A stretch of 64,000 bases of DNA, taken from the NCBI GenBank assembly GCA_052144935.1, contig JBKQPR010000108.1, positions 1 through 64,000 on the forward strand. Reading direction: 5' to 3'. Of this stretch, positions 53,186-61,896 are shown one piece after another. The notes below the pieces were generated by a model. The model saw nothing but the letters and a program-made list of their open reading frames with translations. It was not told the origin of the DNA and made no database searches. The stretch is from JOPF133 sp052144935. GTDB taxonomy: Bacteria > Acidobacteriota > Terriglobia > Bryobacterales > Bryobacteraceae. How positions within the stretch are numbered: position 1 is the stretch's first letter; the number at the start of each line of letters is the position of its first letter. Made by a program: the position numbers and the translations under genes.

Positions 53186-53191
53186 TATAAT
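53186..53191 (+). promoter_or_regulatory. TATAAT -10 element before the tannase gene
   Basis: Perfect TATAAT 24 nt before the GTG at 53216, leaving room for a TTGGAGG ribosome site. No clear -35 is seen. Confidence 0.45.
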
Positions 53192-53215
53192 AGCTTCGCT
53201 GCGTTGGAGGTTTGC

Positions 53216-54700
53216 GTGAAGATAACTGGCATCATCTTGACCGCGCTCTGTACATCGGCGCCGGGATTCGCTGCGTCATGCGAGAGTGTGGCGTCGCTGG
53301 CGCTCCCCCAGGGGAAGATCACCATCGCCGAGGTCGTGGCGGCCGGGGCGTTTACGCCTCCCACCGGCCGGTCGGATCCGTACCGAACCGTGCCCGGGTT
53401 CTGCCGTGTGGCGGCGACCCTGACGCCCTCCGGCGACTCTGATATCAGGGTGGAGTTCTGGCTGCCCATCACGGGTTGGAATCGCAAGTTGCAGGTGGTC
53501 GGCAACGGCGGATGGGCCGGAACCATCAGCTACTCGGCGCTGGCTGAGGGCGTCCGCGGCGGGTACGCTGTGGCGTCTACCGACACCGGGCACGCCACGC
53601 CGGGCGGCGGCTTCGTGGCTGGGCATCCAGAAAAGCTGACCGACTTCTCCTGGCGCTCCGAGCACGAAATGACGGTGAAGGCGGAGGTGATCGTGGAGGC
53701 GTTCTACGGAGCTGCGCCGCGCCGGTCATATTGGAACGGGTGCTCCACGGGCGGCCGGCAGGCGCTCAAGGAAGCGCAAATGTTTCCGGACGATTTCGAC
53801 GGCATCATCGCGGGCGCGCCGGGGAATCGGACGGCCATGGCGCTTTGGATTGCGCACGCGCTGCTGAAGGATCCGGCCAGCCACATCCCGCCGGAGAAGT
53901 ATCCGTCGATCCACCAGGCGGCGCTGGCGGCATGCGACGCGGGCGACGGGCTCAAGGACGGATTGATCTCCGACCCGACCCGCTGCAAGTTCGACCCAGG
54001 CGTGCTGTTGTGCCAGGCAGGCGACCGCGCCGATTGTTTGACCGCGCCGCAGGTCGAAGCCGCGCGCAAGGTCTACGGGCCCGGCAGGAATCCGCGCACC
54101 GGCAAGGAACTGTTCGGGACCCTGGCGCCGGGCAGCGAGCTCGGCTGGGCCGTCATGGGAGGCGGGCCGGAGCCGTACGCGCCCATCCTCGATCAGACGA
54201 AGTACGTCGTGTTCCAAGACGCCAACTGGGACTGGCGCACATTCGATTTCGACAAGGACAACGACCGCTTCGATCGCCCCGAATACCTCATCATGAACGC
54301 CACCGATCCGCACCTCGAAAAGTTCGTGGCTCGCGGCGGCAAACTGCTGATGTACCACGGCTGGGCCGATCAAAACGTCTCGCCTTACAACACGGTCCAA
54401 TATTTCCGGAGCGTGCAGGAAGTGCTGGGGCCAGCCACGACCGACAATAGCATCCGGCTCTTTATGGTGCCCGGAATGGCGCATTGCGGCGGTGGCGACG
54501 GGCCCAACACGTTCGACAAGATCGGCGCACTCGACCGTTGGGTCGAGGAGGGCCAAGCGCCCGCGAGCATCATTGCGTCGCACAGTGCGGGCGGCAAGAT
54601 CGATCGGACACGGCCGCTGTGCCCCTATCCGCAGGTGGCGCAGTACAAGGGTTCGGGCAACATTGACGACGCCGCGAATTTCGCCTGCAGGTTGCCGTAG
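53216..54700 (+). CDS. Tannase/feruloyl esterase family protein
   Basis: 494 residues from GTG 53216 with TTGGAGG in front. A signal peptide (IILTALCTSAPGFAAS) is present. The CS-D-HC catalytic pattern of the family is visible: NGCSTGGRQALKEAQ (Cys-Ser), HGWADQNVSPYN (Asp), and GMAHCGGGDGP (His-Cys). It hydrolyses ester bonds of plant phenolics or related aromatics outside the cytoplasm. Confidence 0.92.
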   Translation: MKITGIILTALCTSAPGFAASCESVASLALPQGKITIAEVVAAGAFTPPTGRSDPYRTVPGFCRVAATLTPSGDSDIRVEFWLPITGWNRKLQVVGNGGWAGTISYSALAEGVRGGYAVASTDTGHATPGGGFVAGHPEKLTDFSWRSEHEMTVKAEVIVEAFYGAAPRRSYWNGCSTGGRQALKEAQMFPDDFDGIIAGAPGNRTAMALWIAHALLKDPASHIPPEKYPSIHQAALAACDAGDGLKDGLISDPTRCKFDPGVLLCQAGDRADCLTAPQVEAARKVYGPGRNPRTGKELFGTLAPGSELGWAVMGGGPEPYAPILDQTKYVVFQDANWDWRTFDFDKDNDRFDRPEYLIMNATDPHLEKFVARGGKLLMYHGWADQNVSPYNTVQYFRSVQEVLGPATTDNSIRLFMVPGMAHCGGGDGPNTFDKIGALDRWVEEGQAPASIIASHSAGGKIDRTRPLCPYPQVAQYKGSGNIDDAANFACRLP

Positions 54701-54819
54701 CTGCCAGACCCCCGAGATCGCCACGGCCGCGACGTGGGTTCCGGGGGGCTGAAGGATCGGCGCTTCGGCGACCTCTCCTCACTGTGGCGCGCCCAATCCG
54801 GCACCCAGCAGGAACAGAA

Positions 54820-55203
54820 CTACTCATCTGGTTTCGGGGATTCAGACCAGTTGAACGGGTGGTTAATATCGGTTACCTCTATCCGGACGCCACAGGTGAC
54901 GAGTTGGTCGGCCAAATCACGAAGCGCCTCGTGAACCGAAGAGCCGTAGCCGGCAATTCCCTGTACCGGATCAGGCCCGGTCATGGCGCAGATTTCCTTT
55001 CCATCGGTGTAGAGCCGCACCTCGTTCGACCGGTAAACGGCATTGTTCAGCGCCGCCGTTGCGCCGTCCAGGTACTCCCTGCCCCAGGAGAGGCAGTTCC
55101 AGGCGGGGATTCCATCTGCTCTAGCCTGGCGAACTACCTTCGATCCGCAATGAATGCATGCAGTCATCTCATGCTTCGGTGGCTCTGCCTCGGGGAGTTG
55201 CAT
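54820..55203 (-). CDS. Hypothetical protein with incomplete zinc ribbon
   Basis: 127 residues. The N-terminus has CIHCG and, 20 residues later, a lone cysteine in NCLSWG, so only half of a zinc ribbon remains. The middle is YTDGKEICAMTGPD; the end is GYGSSVHEALRDLADQL, a pattern of small stand-alone proteins. Not recognised. No partner gene. Confidence 0.55.
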   Translation of the reverse strand: MQLPEAEPPKHEMTACIHCGSKVVRQARADGIPAWNCLSWGREYLDGATAALNNAVYRSNEVRLYTDGKEICAMTGPDPVQGIAGYGSSVHEALRDLADQLVTCGVRIEVTDINHPFNWSESPKPDE

Positions 55204-55269
55204 ATCCTTCAGAGTAGCGGGTTACTGCCAGCGCCGCAGTTTCCTGACCCACCGTCACGCCACTGGTTC

Positions 55270-55640
55270 TCGCGCTCTTGTTGCGCGTCGGCGGGGTCGG
55301 CGCGCATGACGATGTCGGCGTGTGCGCCCGTTGGCGAATCGTTGGCCGGCGCCACTGCCCGCCGCCAGGCCGAACCAGTCTCGCCGCTTCCGCCCGCGTC
55401 GCGATGGGCGGCGGCCATGCGCCCGCCGCCCACCGCGCCGCGGGCGGCCTGGCCGTGGCGCCGCGCAGCGATCGGAGAAGTTCCGGCGGCTCGGCGGGGC
55501 GCCCGCGGGTCGACGCACGCCGCTGCCCGCCCGCGGACTCGGGCGCGCTGGCGCAGATCAAGCACGTCACCAAAGGCGTCTCCGCGCCCGGCGCCGCCGC
55601 GGATTCACGCGCTCCGCGTCCCGGCATGTCCCCCGGCCGA
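55270..55640 (+). repeat. Dispersed repeat, copy 11
   Basis: Contains GCGCGCATGACGATGTCGGC, GTTGGCGAATCGTTGGCCGG and a distal module ending in CCGCGCAGCGATCGG. The end also shares GGCGGGGCGCCCGCGGGTCG with the edge of copy 1. The tail 55641-55754 shows nothing recognisable. Confidence 0.55.
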
Positions 55641-55754
55641 GACGCGATCTACTGCGTTCTCCACCAGAAACCGATGGCAGCGAGTCCATCCCACCGCTGA
55701 GATGGTGAACGCCCCGCCCGATGCACCGCCTTGGAGGGACAGCGACCCGCCGAT

Positions 55755-56150
55755 TTAGAACGCAGCCGCACCCGCTTCGGCCACGGCATGGTCCTGATCC
55801 CCGCTTCCGCCGCTAACACCGATCGCACCCACAACCTTTCCCTCCCGCTTCAGGGGGATGCCGCCGGCGAAGATCATGATTTTGCCGTCATTGGAGGCGT
55901 GGATGCCGAAGAACTGTCCGCCGGACTGCGAGTGCTCGGCGAGGTCCTTCGTGGAGATATCGAATGCGCGCGACGTGTAAGCCTTCTTTTGCGAGATATC
56001 GATACTGCCGATCCAGGCTCCGTCCATGCGGACGTGCGCGACCATGTTGCCGCCCCCGTCTGCTACCGCGATGTTCATCGGTTGTCCGATCTCAGCAGCT
56101 TTCTCTTCCGCCGCCGCAATCACTCTTCGTGCGTCTGCCAAACTAACCAT
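55755..56150 (-). CDS. GlcG/HbpS family protein (cytoplasmic form)
   Basis: 131 residues from ATG 56150, with GGGAGAC in front. LADARRVIAAAEEKAAEIGQ, AVADGGGNMVAHVRMDG and GGIPLKREGKVVGAIGVSGG match the family. Members bind haem or small molecules and often accompany oxidases. No signal peptide, unlike its relative at 60565. Confidence 0.88.
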   Translation of the reverse strand: MVSLADARRVIAAAEEKAAEIGQPMNIAVADGGGNMVAHVRMDGAWIGSIDISQKKAYTSRAFDISTKDLAEHSQSGGQFFGIHASNDGKIMIFAGGIPLKREGKVVGAIGVSGGSGDQDHAVAEAGAAAF

Positions 56151-56339
56151 CTTGTCTCCCTTGAACGATATCGAAAAAAGTGAGCCTGCAAGCCAGAGCA
56201 ATTATAACCCGCAATTCGAAGGCTTGCTCGTTTCGCGAGGTGGGTTACCATTTACCAGATAAGCGCCGATAATTCCGCACGCCCGGAAGGCCATCCACGG
56301 AAGACTCGGGTATAATCGTTTGGCGCCCTTTTAGACGGC

Positions 56340-56800
56340 GCAACCGGCGCCGTCGCGCGGATGGCCGCTCTCGCCCCGCGCTCGCAGGGCCGCCGCTCGC
56401 CGCGCAACGGGCGGGACGCCAGGCGGAAAACGGCAAGACGGTTCGGCCCGGCGGCCGCAGTGGCGCCGGGCAGCGATTCGCCCCGCGCCCCCACTCCGGC
56501 ATCGCCATGCGCGCCGCCTGGCGCACGTCGGGACCGGCCCGCCAGCGGCCGCAGGAGACCGGGGAGCGGTCCACGAGCTTGCTGGCTCGCACCAGCGCAC
56601 CGGCCGGCGCCGTCGTGCGGAAGGCCGCTCCCGGCCCGCGTTCGCATGGCCGCCGCCCACAGCGCGGCGGGCGGAAGGACGCCGGACGGAAACGGCAAGA
56701 CTGCTTCGGCCTGGCGGCCGGCATTGGCGCCGGGCAGCGGGTGCAGAAGCCGGCGCCGTCTGGCGCACGTCGGGATTCGGCCTGCCAGCGGTGTTCTTAC
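56340..56800 (-). repeat. Dispersed zinc-ribbon-remnant repeat, copy 12 (tandem pair)
   Basis: Two successive copies in the same orientation. In the first, minus-strand reading gives LVRASKLVDRSPVSCGRWRA and VRQAARMAMPEWGRGA, with SCGR instead of SCGC. The second repeats the distal module and the start of the core. The remainder of 56151-57070 contains only the palindrome at 56884. Confidence 0.75.
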
Positions 56801-56883
56801 GGTGGCAACAGTCGTCGCCGGGCAACCGCGCCGCCGGCAGCCGGTGGCGGTGCGCGCGCCGTTGCCTGACGCTCACTGGGTCA

Positions 56884-56903
56884 ATTCGGACCAGTGTCCG
56901 AAT
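56884..56903. promoter_or_regulatory. Operator-like palindrome
   Basis: Perfect 8-bp inverted repeat ATTCGGAC-CAGT-GTCCGAAT. TCGGACCAGTGTC recurs at 56903-56915, giving an overlapping direct repeat. It lies about 165 nt upstream of adk and could bind a dimeric regulator. Confidence 0.4.
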
Positions 56904-57070
56904 CGGACCAGTGTCGAGTGGATTCCCCGGCGCTGGACGCTATGATGGGGCGAACAGATGCCATTCATCGCTGTGCCCAGTTGCCGGCCTGGCGCGACAG
57001 GGCCACCACATAGCCCTCCGCAGAAGTCTTCTAAGCGATCCCGCCGCCCCGATGGGGTCCGGAGGTGTTC

Positions 57071-57775
57071 GTGATCGTTTTGCTCTTCGGGCCGCCCGGT
57101 TGTGGCAAAGGTACGCAAGCTTCTTTCATCGAGCGCCGTTATGGCATTCCGGCCATCTCGACGGGCGAAGTATTCCGGGCGGAATGCAAAGCGGGCACAC
57201 CACTTGGTGAGCAGTTATGCTCGATCATGGCGCAGGGAGGTCTGGTCAGCGACGAAATCGTCAACCAGACGGTGGTGAACCGCATCGGTGAACCGGATTG
57301 CCTCTCGGGTTTCCTGCTTGACGGTTATCCGCGGACCAAACCTCAGGCCGAGTTCTTTGACGGCGTCTTATCCGAGAACGGTCTTCCCACGCCAACGGTT
57401 ATCCATCTGGAAGTGCGGACCGAGAGCTTGGTGCGCCGAATTTCGAAGCGACGGCAGTGCCCCACATGCTCGAGAATCTACAATGTTTTCTCGCAGGCTC
57501 CCAAGACGCGCGAAATCTGCGATGAGGATGGCGCTCGGCTGATCATGCGCCAGGACGACAGCGAGGCAGTGATTCACCAGCGGCTTAAAGCCTATGAAGC
57601 CATCACCGGCCCGGTCATCGCCCATTACCGGGGCGCCAGATACCACCGGGTGAACGGCAACCGCTCGCCAGAAGAAGTCCACCGCGAGATTGCGCGCTTG
57701 CTTGCGCCGAGTCCACGATGGACCAGAGGGCCCCGCGATATACCGGCCTCAGTTCAGGCTTTTTCCAACCGGTAG
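57071..57775 (+). CDS. adk: Adenylate kinase
   Basis: 234 residues; GTG at 57071 with GGAGG 5 nt upstream (57065 is an alternative). The P-loop FGPPGCGKGTQ, GFLLDGYPRT and the zinc-binding LID (CPTC at the start, ICDED at the end: three Cys plus Asp, as in Gram-positive enzymes) are visible. It interconverts AMP, ADP and ATP. It is not in the usual ribosomal operon but 92 nt upstream of aceK. Confidence 0.93.
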   Translation: MIVLLFGPPGCGKGTQASFIERRYGIPAISTGEVFRAECKAGTPLGEQLCSIMAQGGLVSDEIVNQTVVNRIGEPDCLSGFLLDGYPRTKPQAEFFDGVLSENGLPTPTVIHLEVRTESLVRRISKRRQCPTCSRIYNVFSQAPKTREICDEDGARLIMRQDDSEAVIHQRLKAYEAITGPVIAHYRGARYHRVNGNRSPEEVHREIARLLAPSPRWTRGPRDIPASVQAFSNR

Positions 57776-57867
57776 CCGAGTTTCTGACGCGATCCCGTTT
57801 TTCTCTGCTCCTCCGGTGACTGCTAGCGGGAGTTTACTGGGAGTAAAGAGGGAACGGTGAGCGGATT

Positions 57868-59799
57868 ATGTCTTCGCTTTCTCACGAGATTGCAAGTGCT
57901 TTGAGATGGCCCCGGCTGGCGCTGGATCAGGTCAAGACGGCCCGAGCGCGGCGGCGGGCTTGGCGGCAGCTTTTTCCGGCCGGACAGGAGCGCCAGGTCG
58001 AAGAGTCTTCGATCGAGGCGCGGGCCGACGCGCGTCGCGCGGCCGAACTGATTGCCGATAGCCATCGCGGCTATTTTTCGGCATTTAATTCCCTGACGGT
58101 CGAGGCCCAGGAGATATTCGAAAAGCGGGACTGGATCCAGGCGACGTTGAATGCCGAGCGCCGGGTCCGCCTCTACCGGGCGGCCGTGGATGGCACCTGG
58201 CAAAAGATGCAGCGGCTGTTGCCCGAGCGGCTGCCGGACCGCCGGTTTTGGATGGCGGCGCGGCGTGCCTTCCTGGAACGGATCTTCAACGATTATGAGG
58301 CCGACCTGGCGCTCACTTTCTTCTATTCCGTAATGCGGCTCGCCTTCGACCAGAAGGACACGCCCGTGGAGTACGCCGACGACGGGTTGGCCCAGCACTC
58401 GCACATCTGGAACCCTCAACCGGTTTGGGAACTCTACGAGGCCGCTCCGGAACAGATGAGCGGCTCCGTGATCCGGGTGCTGCGGAATTGCGGATTCCAC
58501 GCGCGCTTCGAGAACCCGGAGCGGGATGCCCGCCTGGTGACGGCGCGCCTCGTGGACGACTGGGGGAGGCTGATCTCGGGCGGCGCTCCCCGCCACCTGC
58601 GGATGCTGCGGCCCGTGTTCTATCGCGACCGGGAGGCGTACCTCGTGGGAGAACTGAGGTCGCGCGGGGGGAAGCTGCCCGTGGTGCTGGCACTCAGGAA
58701 CGAGGAGGCCGGCATCAGAGTAGACGCGGTGCTGACAGGGAAAGAGGACATGCGCAATATCCTCTTTATCTCCACCCGCTCCACGTTCAACGTTCACACC
58801 GATAATTACCGCGAGGCCCTCGGCTTTCTCGACACGCTGGCGCCCGAACGCGGCCATCCGGCCATGTGCGCGGTTCTGGGGTTCACGCACCCGGCACGAG
58901 TGGCCCTCAACCAGCGGCTGCAGCGTCATCTGCGGGAGACCGGCGAGCGATTCAGCCCCACGCCGGGGCGAGCGGGCATGGCCATGGTGGTTTTCGCTCC
59001 ACCCTCCTTCCCGTATGTGTTCAAGGTGGTTCGCGACTTCTCGTCGAAGACGGGATGGACCGGGAGAACGCGGATCATGGATCAGTACCGGTGGGTGCAT
59101 GAGACCAACCGAGGCCGCCTGATGTTGGATGCGTGGCTCTATCGGAATCTCGATTTTCCCCGCCGCCACTTCGACGATGGCGTGGTTCAGGAGTTGCTGG
59201 AGAGCGCGCCGAATTCCGTTCGCATCGAGGGCGATCGAATCATTCTGAAGCATGTATACGCCCAGAGAAAGGTTCAGCCCCTGAACACCTTCTTCGACGA
59301 GACGCGGGACCGGGGCGTGCGCGAACGCGCCATCGATGCATTGGGTACTTTTATTAAGGACCTGGCGGGGATGGGGTTCTTTATTGGGGACTGCTACGGA
59401 TTGACCTTCAATACCGGACTGACGCACGGGTTTAATGTGGCGCTGTTCGATTTCGACGATCTCGGCCCTCTGCTTCGATACCGCTTTCGCGAAACGCCGC
59501 AACTGCCCAGCGAGGAGGACGAATTCCTTTGGAACACGGAAATCGACGGCCCGTGGTTCGCAGTCGATGAATTCGATGTCCTGGTGGACGAATGGGAGCG
59601 GTTCCTGGGTGTGCCGCCGGACCTGCGCGACTATTTCCGCCGAAAACATGGCGATCTCTTCACGATCGGGTACTGGGTGGATGTGCAGCGTCGGCTTGCG
59701 GCCGGTGAATTCCACTATGTGGTCCCATACCCGCAGGAACGATGCCTGATGAACCAGCCGGAAGTTTGCGAACGAGAGTTACGGAGCACGGCGAAATAG
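57868..59799 (+). CDS. aceK: Isocitrate dehydrogenase kinase/phosphatase
   Basis: 643 residues, somewhat longer than the E. coli enzyme. Family blocks are present: FFYSVMRLAFDQ, NVHTDNYREALGFLDTL, PYVFKVVRDFSSKTG (ATP-binding lysine region), RRHFDDGVVQELL, and the metal-binding VALFDFDDL near the expected D-Y-D position. It phosphorylates and dephosphorylates isocitrate dehydrogenase to divert carbon into the glyoxylate shunt. Isocitrate lyase, malate synthase and isocitrate dehydrogenase are not in the window. Confidence 0.93.
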   Translation: MSSLSHEIASALRWPRLALDQVKTARARRRAWRQLFPAGQERQVEESSIEARADARRAAELIADSHRGYFSAFNSLTVEAQEIFEKRDWIQATLNAERRVRLYRAAVDGTWQKMQRLLPERLPDRRFWMAARRAFLERIFNDYEADLALTFFYSVMRLAFDQKDTPVEYADDGLAQHSHIWNPQPVWELYEAAPEQMSGSVIRVLRNCGFHARFENPERDARLVTARLVDDWGRLISGGAPRHLRMLRPVFYRDREAYLVGELRSRGGKLPVVLALRNEEAGIRVDAVLTGKEDMRNILFISTRSTFNVHTDNYREALGFLDTLAPERGHPAMCAVLGFTHPARVALNQRLQRHLRETGERFSPTPGRAGMAMVVFAPPSFPYVFKVVRDFSSKTGWTGRTRIMDQYRWVHETNRGRLMLDAWLYRNLDFPRRHFDDGVVQELLESAPNSVRIEGDRIILKHVYAQRKVQPLNTFFDETRDRGVRERAIDALGTFIKDLAGMGFFIGDCYGLTFNTGLTHGFNVALFDFDDLGPLLRYRFRETPQLPSEEDEFLWNTEIDGPWFAVDEFDVLVDEWERFLGVPPDLRDYFRRKHGDLFTIGYWVDVQRRLAAGEFHYVVPYPQERCLMNQPEVCERELRSTAK

Positions 59800-59874
59800 G
59801 ATCTTCCGGCCGCTGTAGCGGGAAACCGGCGCCGCCAAGCCAAGACCAGCGCTGAACGGCCAGGGATCGCGCAC

Positions 59875-60060
59875 CACGGGCACGCCACCAAAGGGTCGCG
59901 CCGGGCGGCGCCCCCGCGCGAATACGCTCTCGGCCCGGCCGCATGGCCGCCCGCCGCGCAGCGGGCGGGACGCCAGGCGGAGACAACCAGACTGGCTCGG
60001 CCTGACGGCCGGCAGCGGCGCCGGGCAGCGGTCGGAGGAGCCGGCGCCGAAATCCGCGCG
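59875..60060 (-). repeat. Dispersed repeat, copy 13 (distal module)
   Basis: Contains GCTCTCGGCCCGGCCGCATGG, CGGGACGCCAGGCGGAGAC and GGCAGCGGCGCCGGGCAGCGG. It lies between aceK and the HTH gene. No zinc-ribbon core. Confidence 0.65.
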
Positions 60061-60195
60061 GCGGGCAAGCGTTGCGTGCCACGGGTGGTCGTCCTTCACG
60101 CGACCGACCGGCGGGCGCCGCGCGGCGCGGTCACTCTCGCTCCTGTGCTCCACCGCGTGGGGCGTAGAATGTTCCACAGGGGGAGGATGCAGTCT

Positions 60196-60408
60196 GTGTC
60201 ACTACCGGCGTTGTTCACGCCCGAAGAAATTGCGCTGAATGTGAAAGTGAATCGCCGGACCGTCTACCGCTGGCTCTCCAGCGGAAAGCTGAACGGCCTG
60301 CGCGCCGGTTCTGGTTGGCGCATCACCCAGGCGGATCTGCTGGCGTTCATGATGCACCACGCTCATGCCAGACAATCTGTGGTGACCGAGCCTCAACCGT
60401 CTTCGTAG
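60196..60408 (+). CDS. Small excisionase-type helix-turn-helix protein
   Basis: 70 residues from GTG 60196, chosen because GGGGGAGG lies 9 nt upstream; upstream ATGs at 60187 and 60169 are possible. FTPEEIALNVKVNRRTVYRW, then LSSGKLNGLRAGSGWRITQ and ADLLAFM, match the HTH_17 type. It binds DNA; target unknown. Confidence 0.85.
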   Translation: MSLPALFTPEEIALNVKVNRRTVYRWLSSGKLNGLRAGSGWRITQADLLAFMMHHAHARQSVVTEPQPSS

Positions 60409-60564
60409 GACGGCAACCTTTGCGGTCATGCCGCCACGTCCGCTCGTCCCGAACGCGACGCACCGGGGCGCGCACCAGTGGCCTTCGGGCGCGGGACCAT
60501 ATCCGCCTGCGTGCTGGAACACTTGAAGCGAGTGAGCTTGCCAGCCCGGATGTACCATAGCTCC

Positions 60565-61029
60565 ATGATCCGATTCCTACTGCTTCTGCTCAGTGTCCTG
60601 ACCGTCGCCATGGCGGCCGACCTTCCCACGCGCAAGTACTTGAATCTGGCGGCCATCAAAACCGTGGTCGCCGCCGCGGAAATGGAAGCCCAGAGCCGCA
60701 ATGTTCAGGTGACCATTTGTGTGGTCGACGAGAGCGGCAACCTCCTGTTCCTCCAAAAGGCCGATAAGGCCGGGCTGAACACGATCCAGTTTGCTCAACG
60801 GAAAGCCCGCTACGCGGCACTCTACGGACGGCCCTCGAAAGCCGGGGCCGACCAACTCAAGAGCGGCGACCTCGCCGTCCTGGCCTTTCCGGACGCCTTT
60901 CCCAACCAGGGCGGCGTGCCAATCAAGGTGGATGGCCAGACCATCGGCGCAATTGCCTGCAGCGGGGCAGCGTCGGAGGTCGACGAAGCCATCTCGCAAT
61001 TCGCTGTCGACGCGCTGCTGAAAAAGTAG
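60565..61029 (+). CDS. GlcG/HbpS family protein (exported)
   Basis: 154 residues from ATG 60565. A signal peptide (MIRFLLLLLSVLTVAMAADL) is followed by IKTVVAAAEMEAQSRNVQVT, VVDESGNLLFLQKAD and GGVPIKVDGQTIGAIACSGA. It binds haem or another small ligand, presumably in the periplasm. A paralogue of the gene at 55755. Confidence 0.87.
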   Translation: MIRFLLLLLSVLTVAMAADLPTRKYLNLAAIKTVVAAAEMEAQSRNVQVTICVVDESGNLLFLQKADKAGLNTIQFAQRKARYAALYGRPSKAGADQLKSGDLAVLAFPDAFPNQGGVPIKVDGQTIGAIACSGAASEVDEAISQFAVDALLKK

Positions 61030-61089
61030 CGTTGGTGTTGCGGACGCTCGCAGTAACTCCACCCGGGTCCTCGGGCTTTTGACCAGGGC

Positions 61090-61435
61090 TCCGCCGGGTG
61101 GCGCCGCCGCGGGGATGCCCGACCGCCGGCCGAGAGCGCGCCCCTGCGCGATGGGCGGCGGCCAGGCGGGGACGTCGGGCTGAGACGGCAAGACGGGTTC
61201 CGCCTGGCCCAGGAAGCGGCAGGAATCGCACGACCCAGGGTCGATGCGGCGCGGGGCGTCGCCTGAGCGCGCGCGGCCTCGAGTTGACCTTGGCGGCCCT
61301 ACGGGTGCAGTGGGCGTCGTCCACCAGCTTGCTGCCGCACCGGCACACCGGGCAGCCGGCGCCCCGCGCGGACGGCCGCTCTCGGCCCGCGGACGCATGG
61401 CCGCCGCCCATCGCGGCGCGGGCGGGCGGGGGTGC
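61090..61435 (-). repeat. Dispersed zinc-ribbon-remnant repeat, copy 14
   Basis: Minus-strand reading includes GCPVCRCGSKLVDDAHCTRR, which preserves several cysteines and the SKLVD segment in a different register. Distal modules lie at both ends (about 61090-61200 and 61360-61435). Confidence 0.65.
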
Positions 61436-61467
61436 TTAAACGAATTCGGGAAAAACCGGTACCCCGG

Positions 61468-61550
61468 ACCGCTCCCTGACGGTCGCGGCTCTGTAACTTA
61501 CTGGAATCACGCGGGGACGCGCGTCAGAGCCGCGACCGTCAGGAAGCGGT
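61468..61550. repeat. Long inverted repeat (26-bp arms)
   Basis: Arms at 61468-61493 and 61525-61550 are complementary except for one base; the core is CCTGACGGTCGCGGCTCTG. It is unlike the dispersed family. The surrounding 61551-61896 contains nothing else recognisable. Confidence 0.8.
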
Positions 61551-61896
61551 TGCCGCCGCGGCGACGCGAAATCCCGAAAACGTTTAAGCGCACGGCGGGC
61601 TGAAACAGACGTCAAGCCCAACTCAGTAGTGTACGGTGGACGCTTGAGGATCAAATCCTCGAAGTCCTTATCGAAACCAACTCCCCGGACTGTTGTGAGG
61701 AGTTCGTCATCACCCCCTAAAATCGCCCCCTAACCGACAGGACCGGGATCGGGGCCGTTTGCGATATACTCAATATGCGTCTGTCTGGATCTGGGATCCG
61801 TATCCGCGGAGGGAATCCGTATTGGGTTATAAAGAGCACGGGGAACGTACGTCGTCACCGTTCTGCGACGGTCCGGCACTCGACCGGGGCCGCGCG

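Noticed and set aside
57823..59715. 630-codon open frame opposite aceK
   Set aside because: It is the antisense shadow of a well-supported gene in GC-rich DNA; no motif or start signal of its own.
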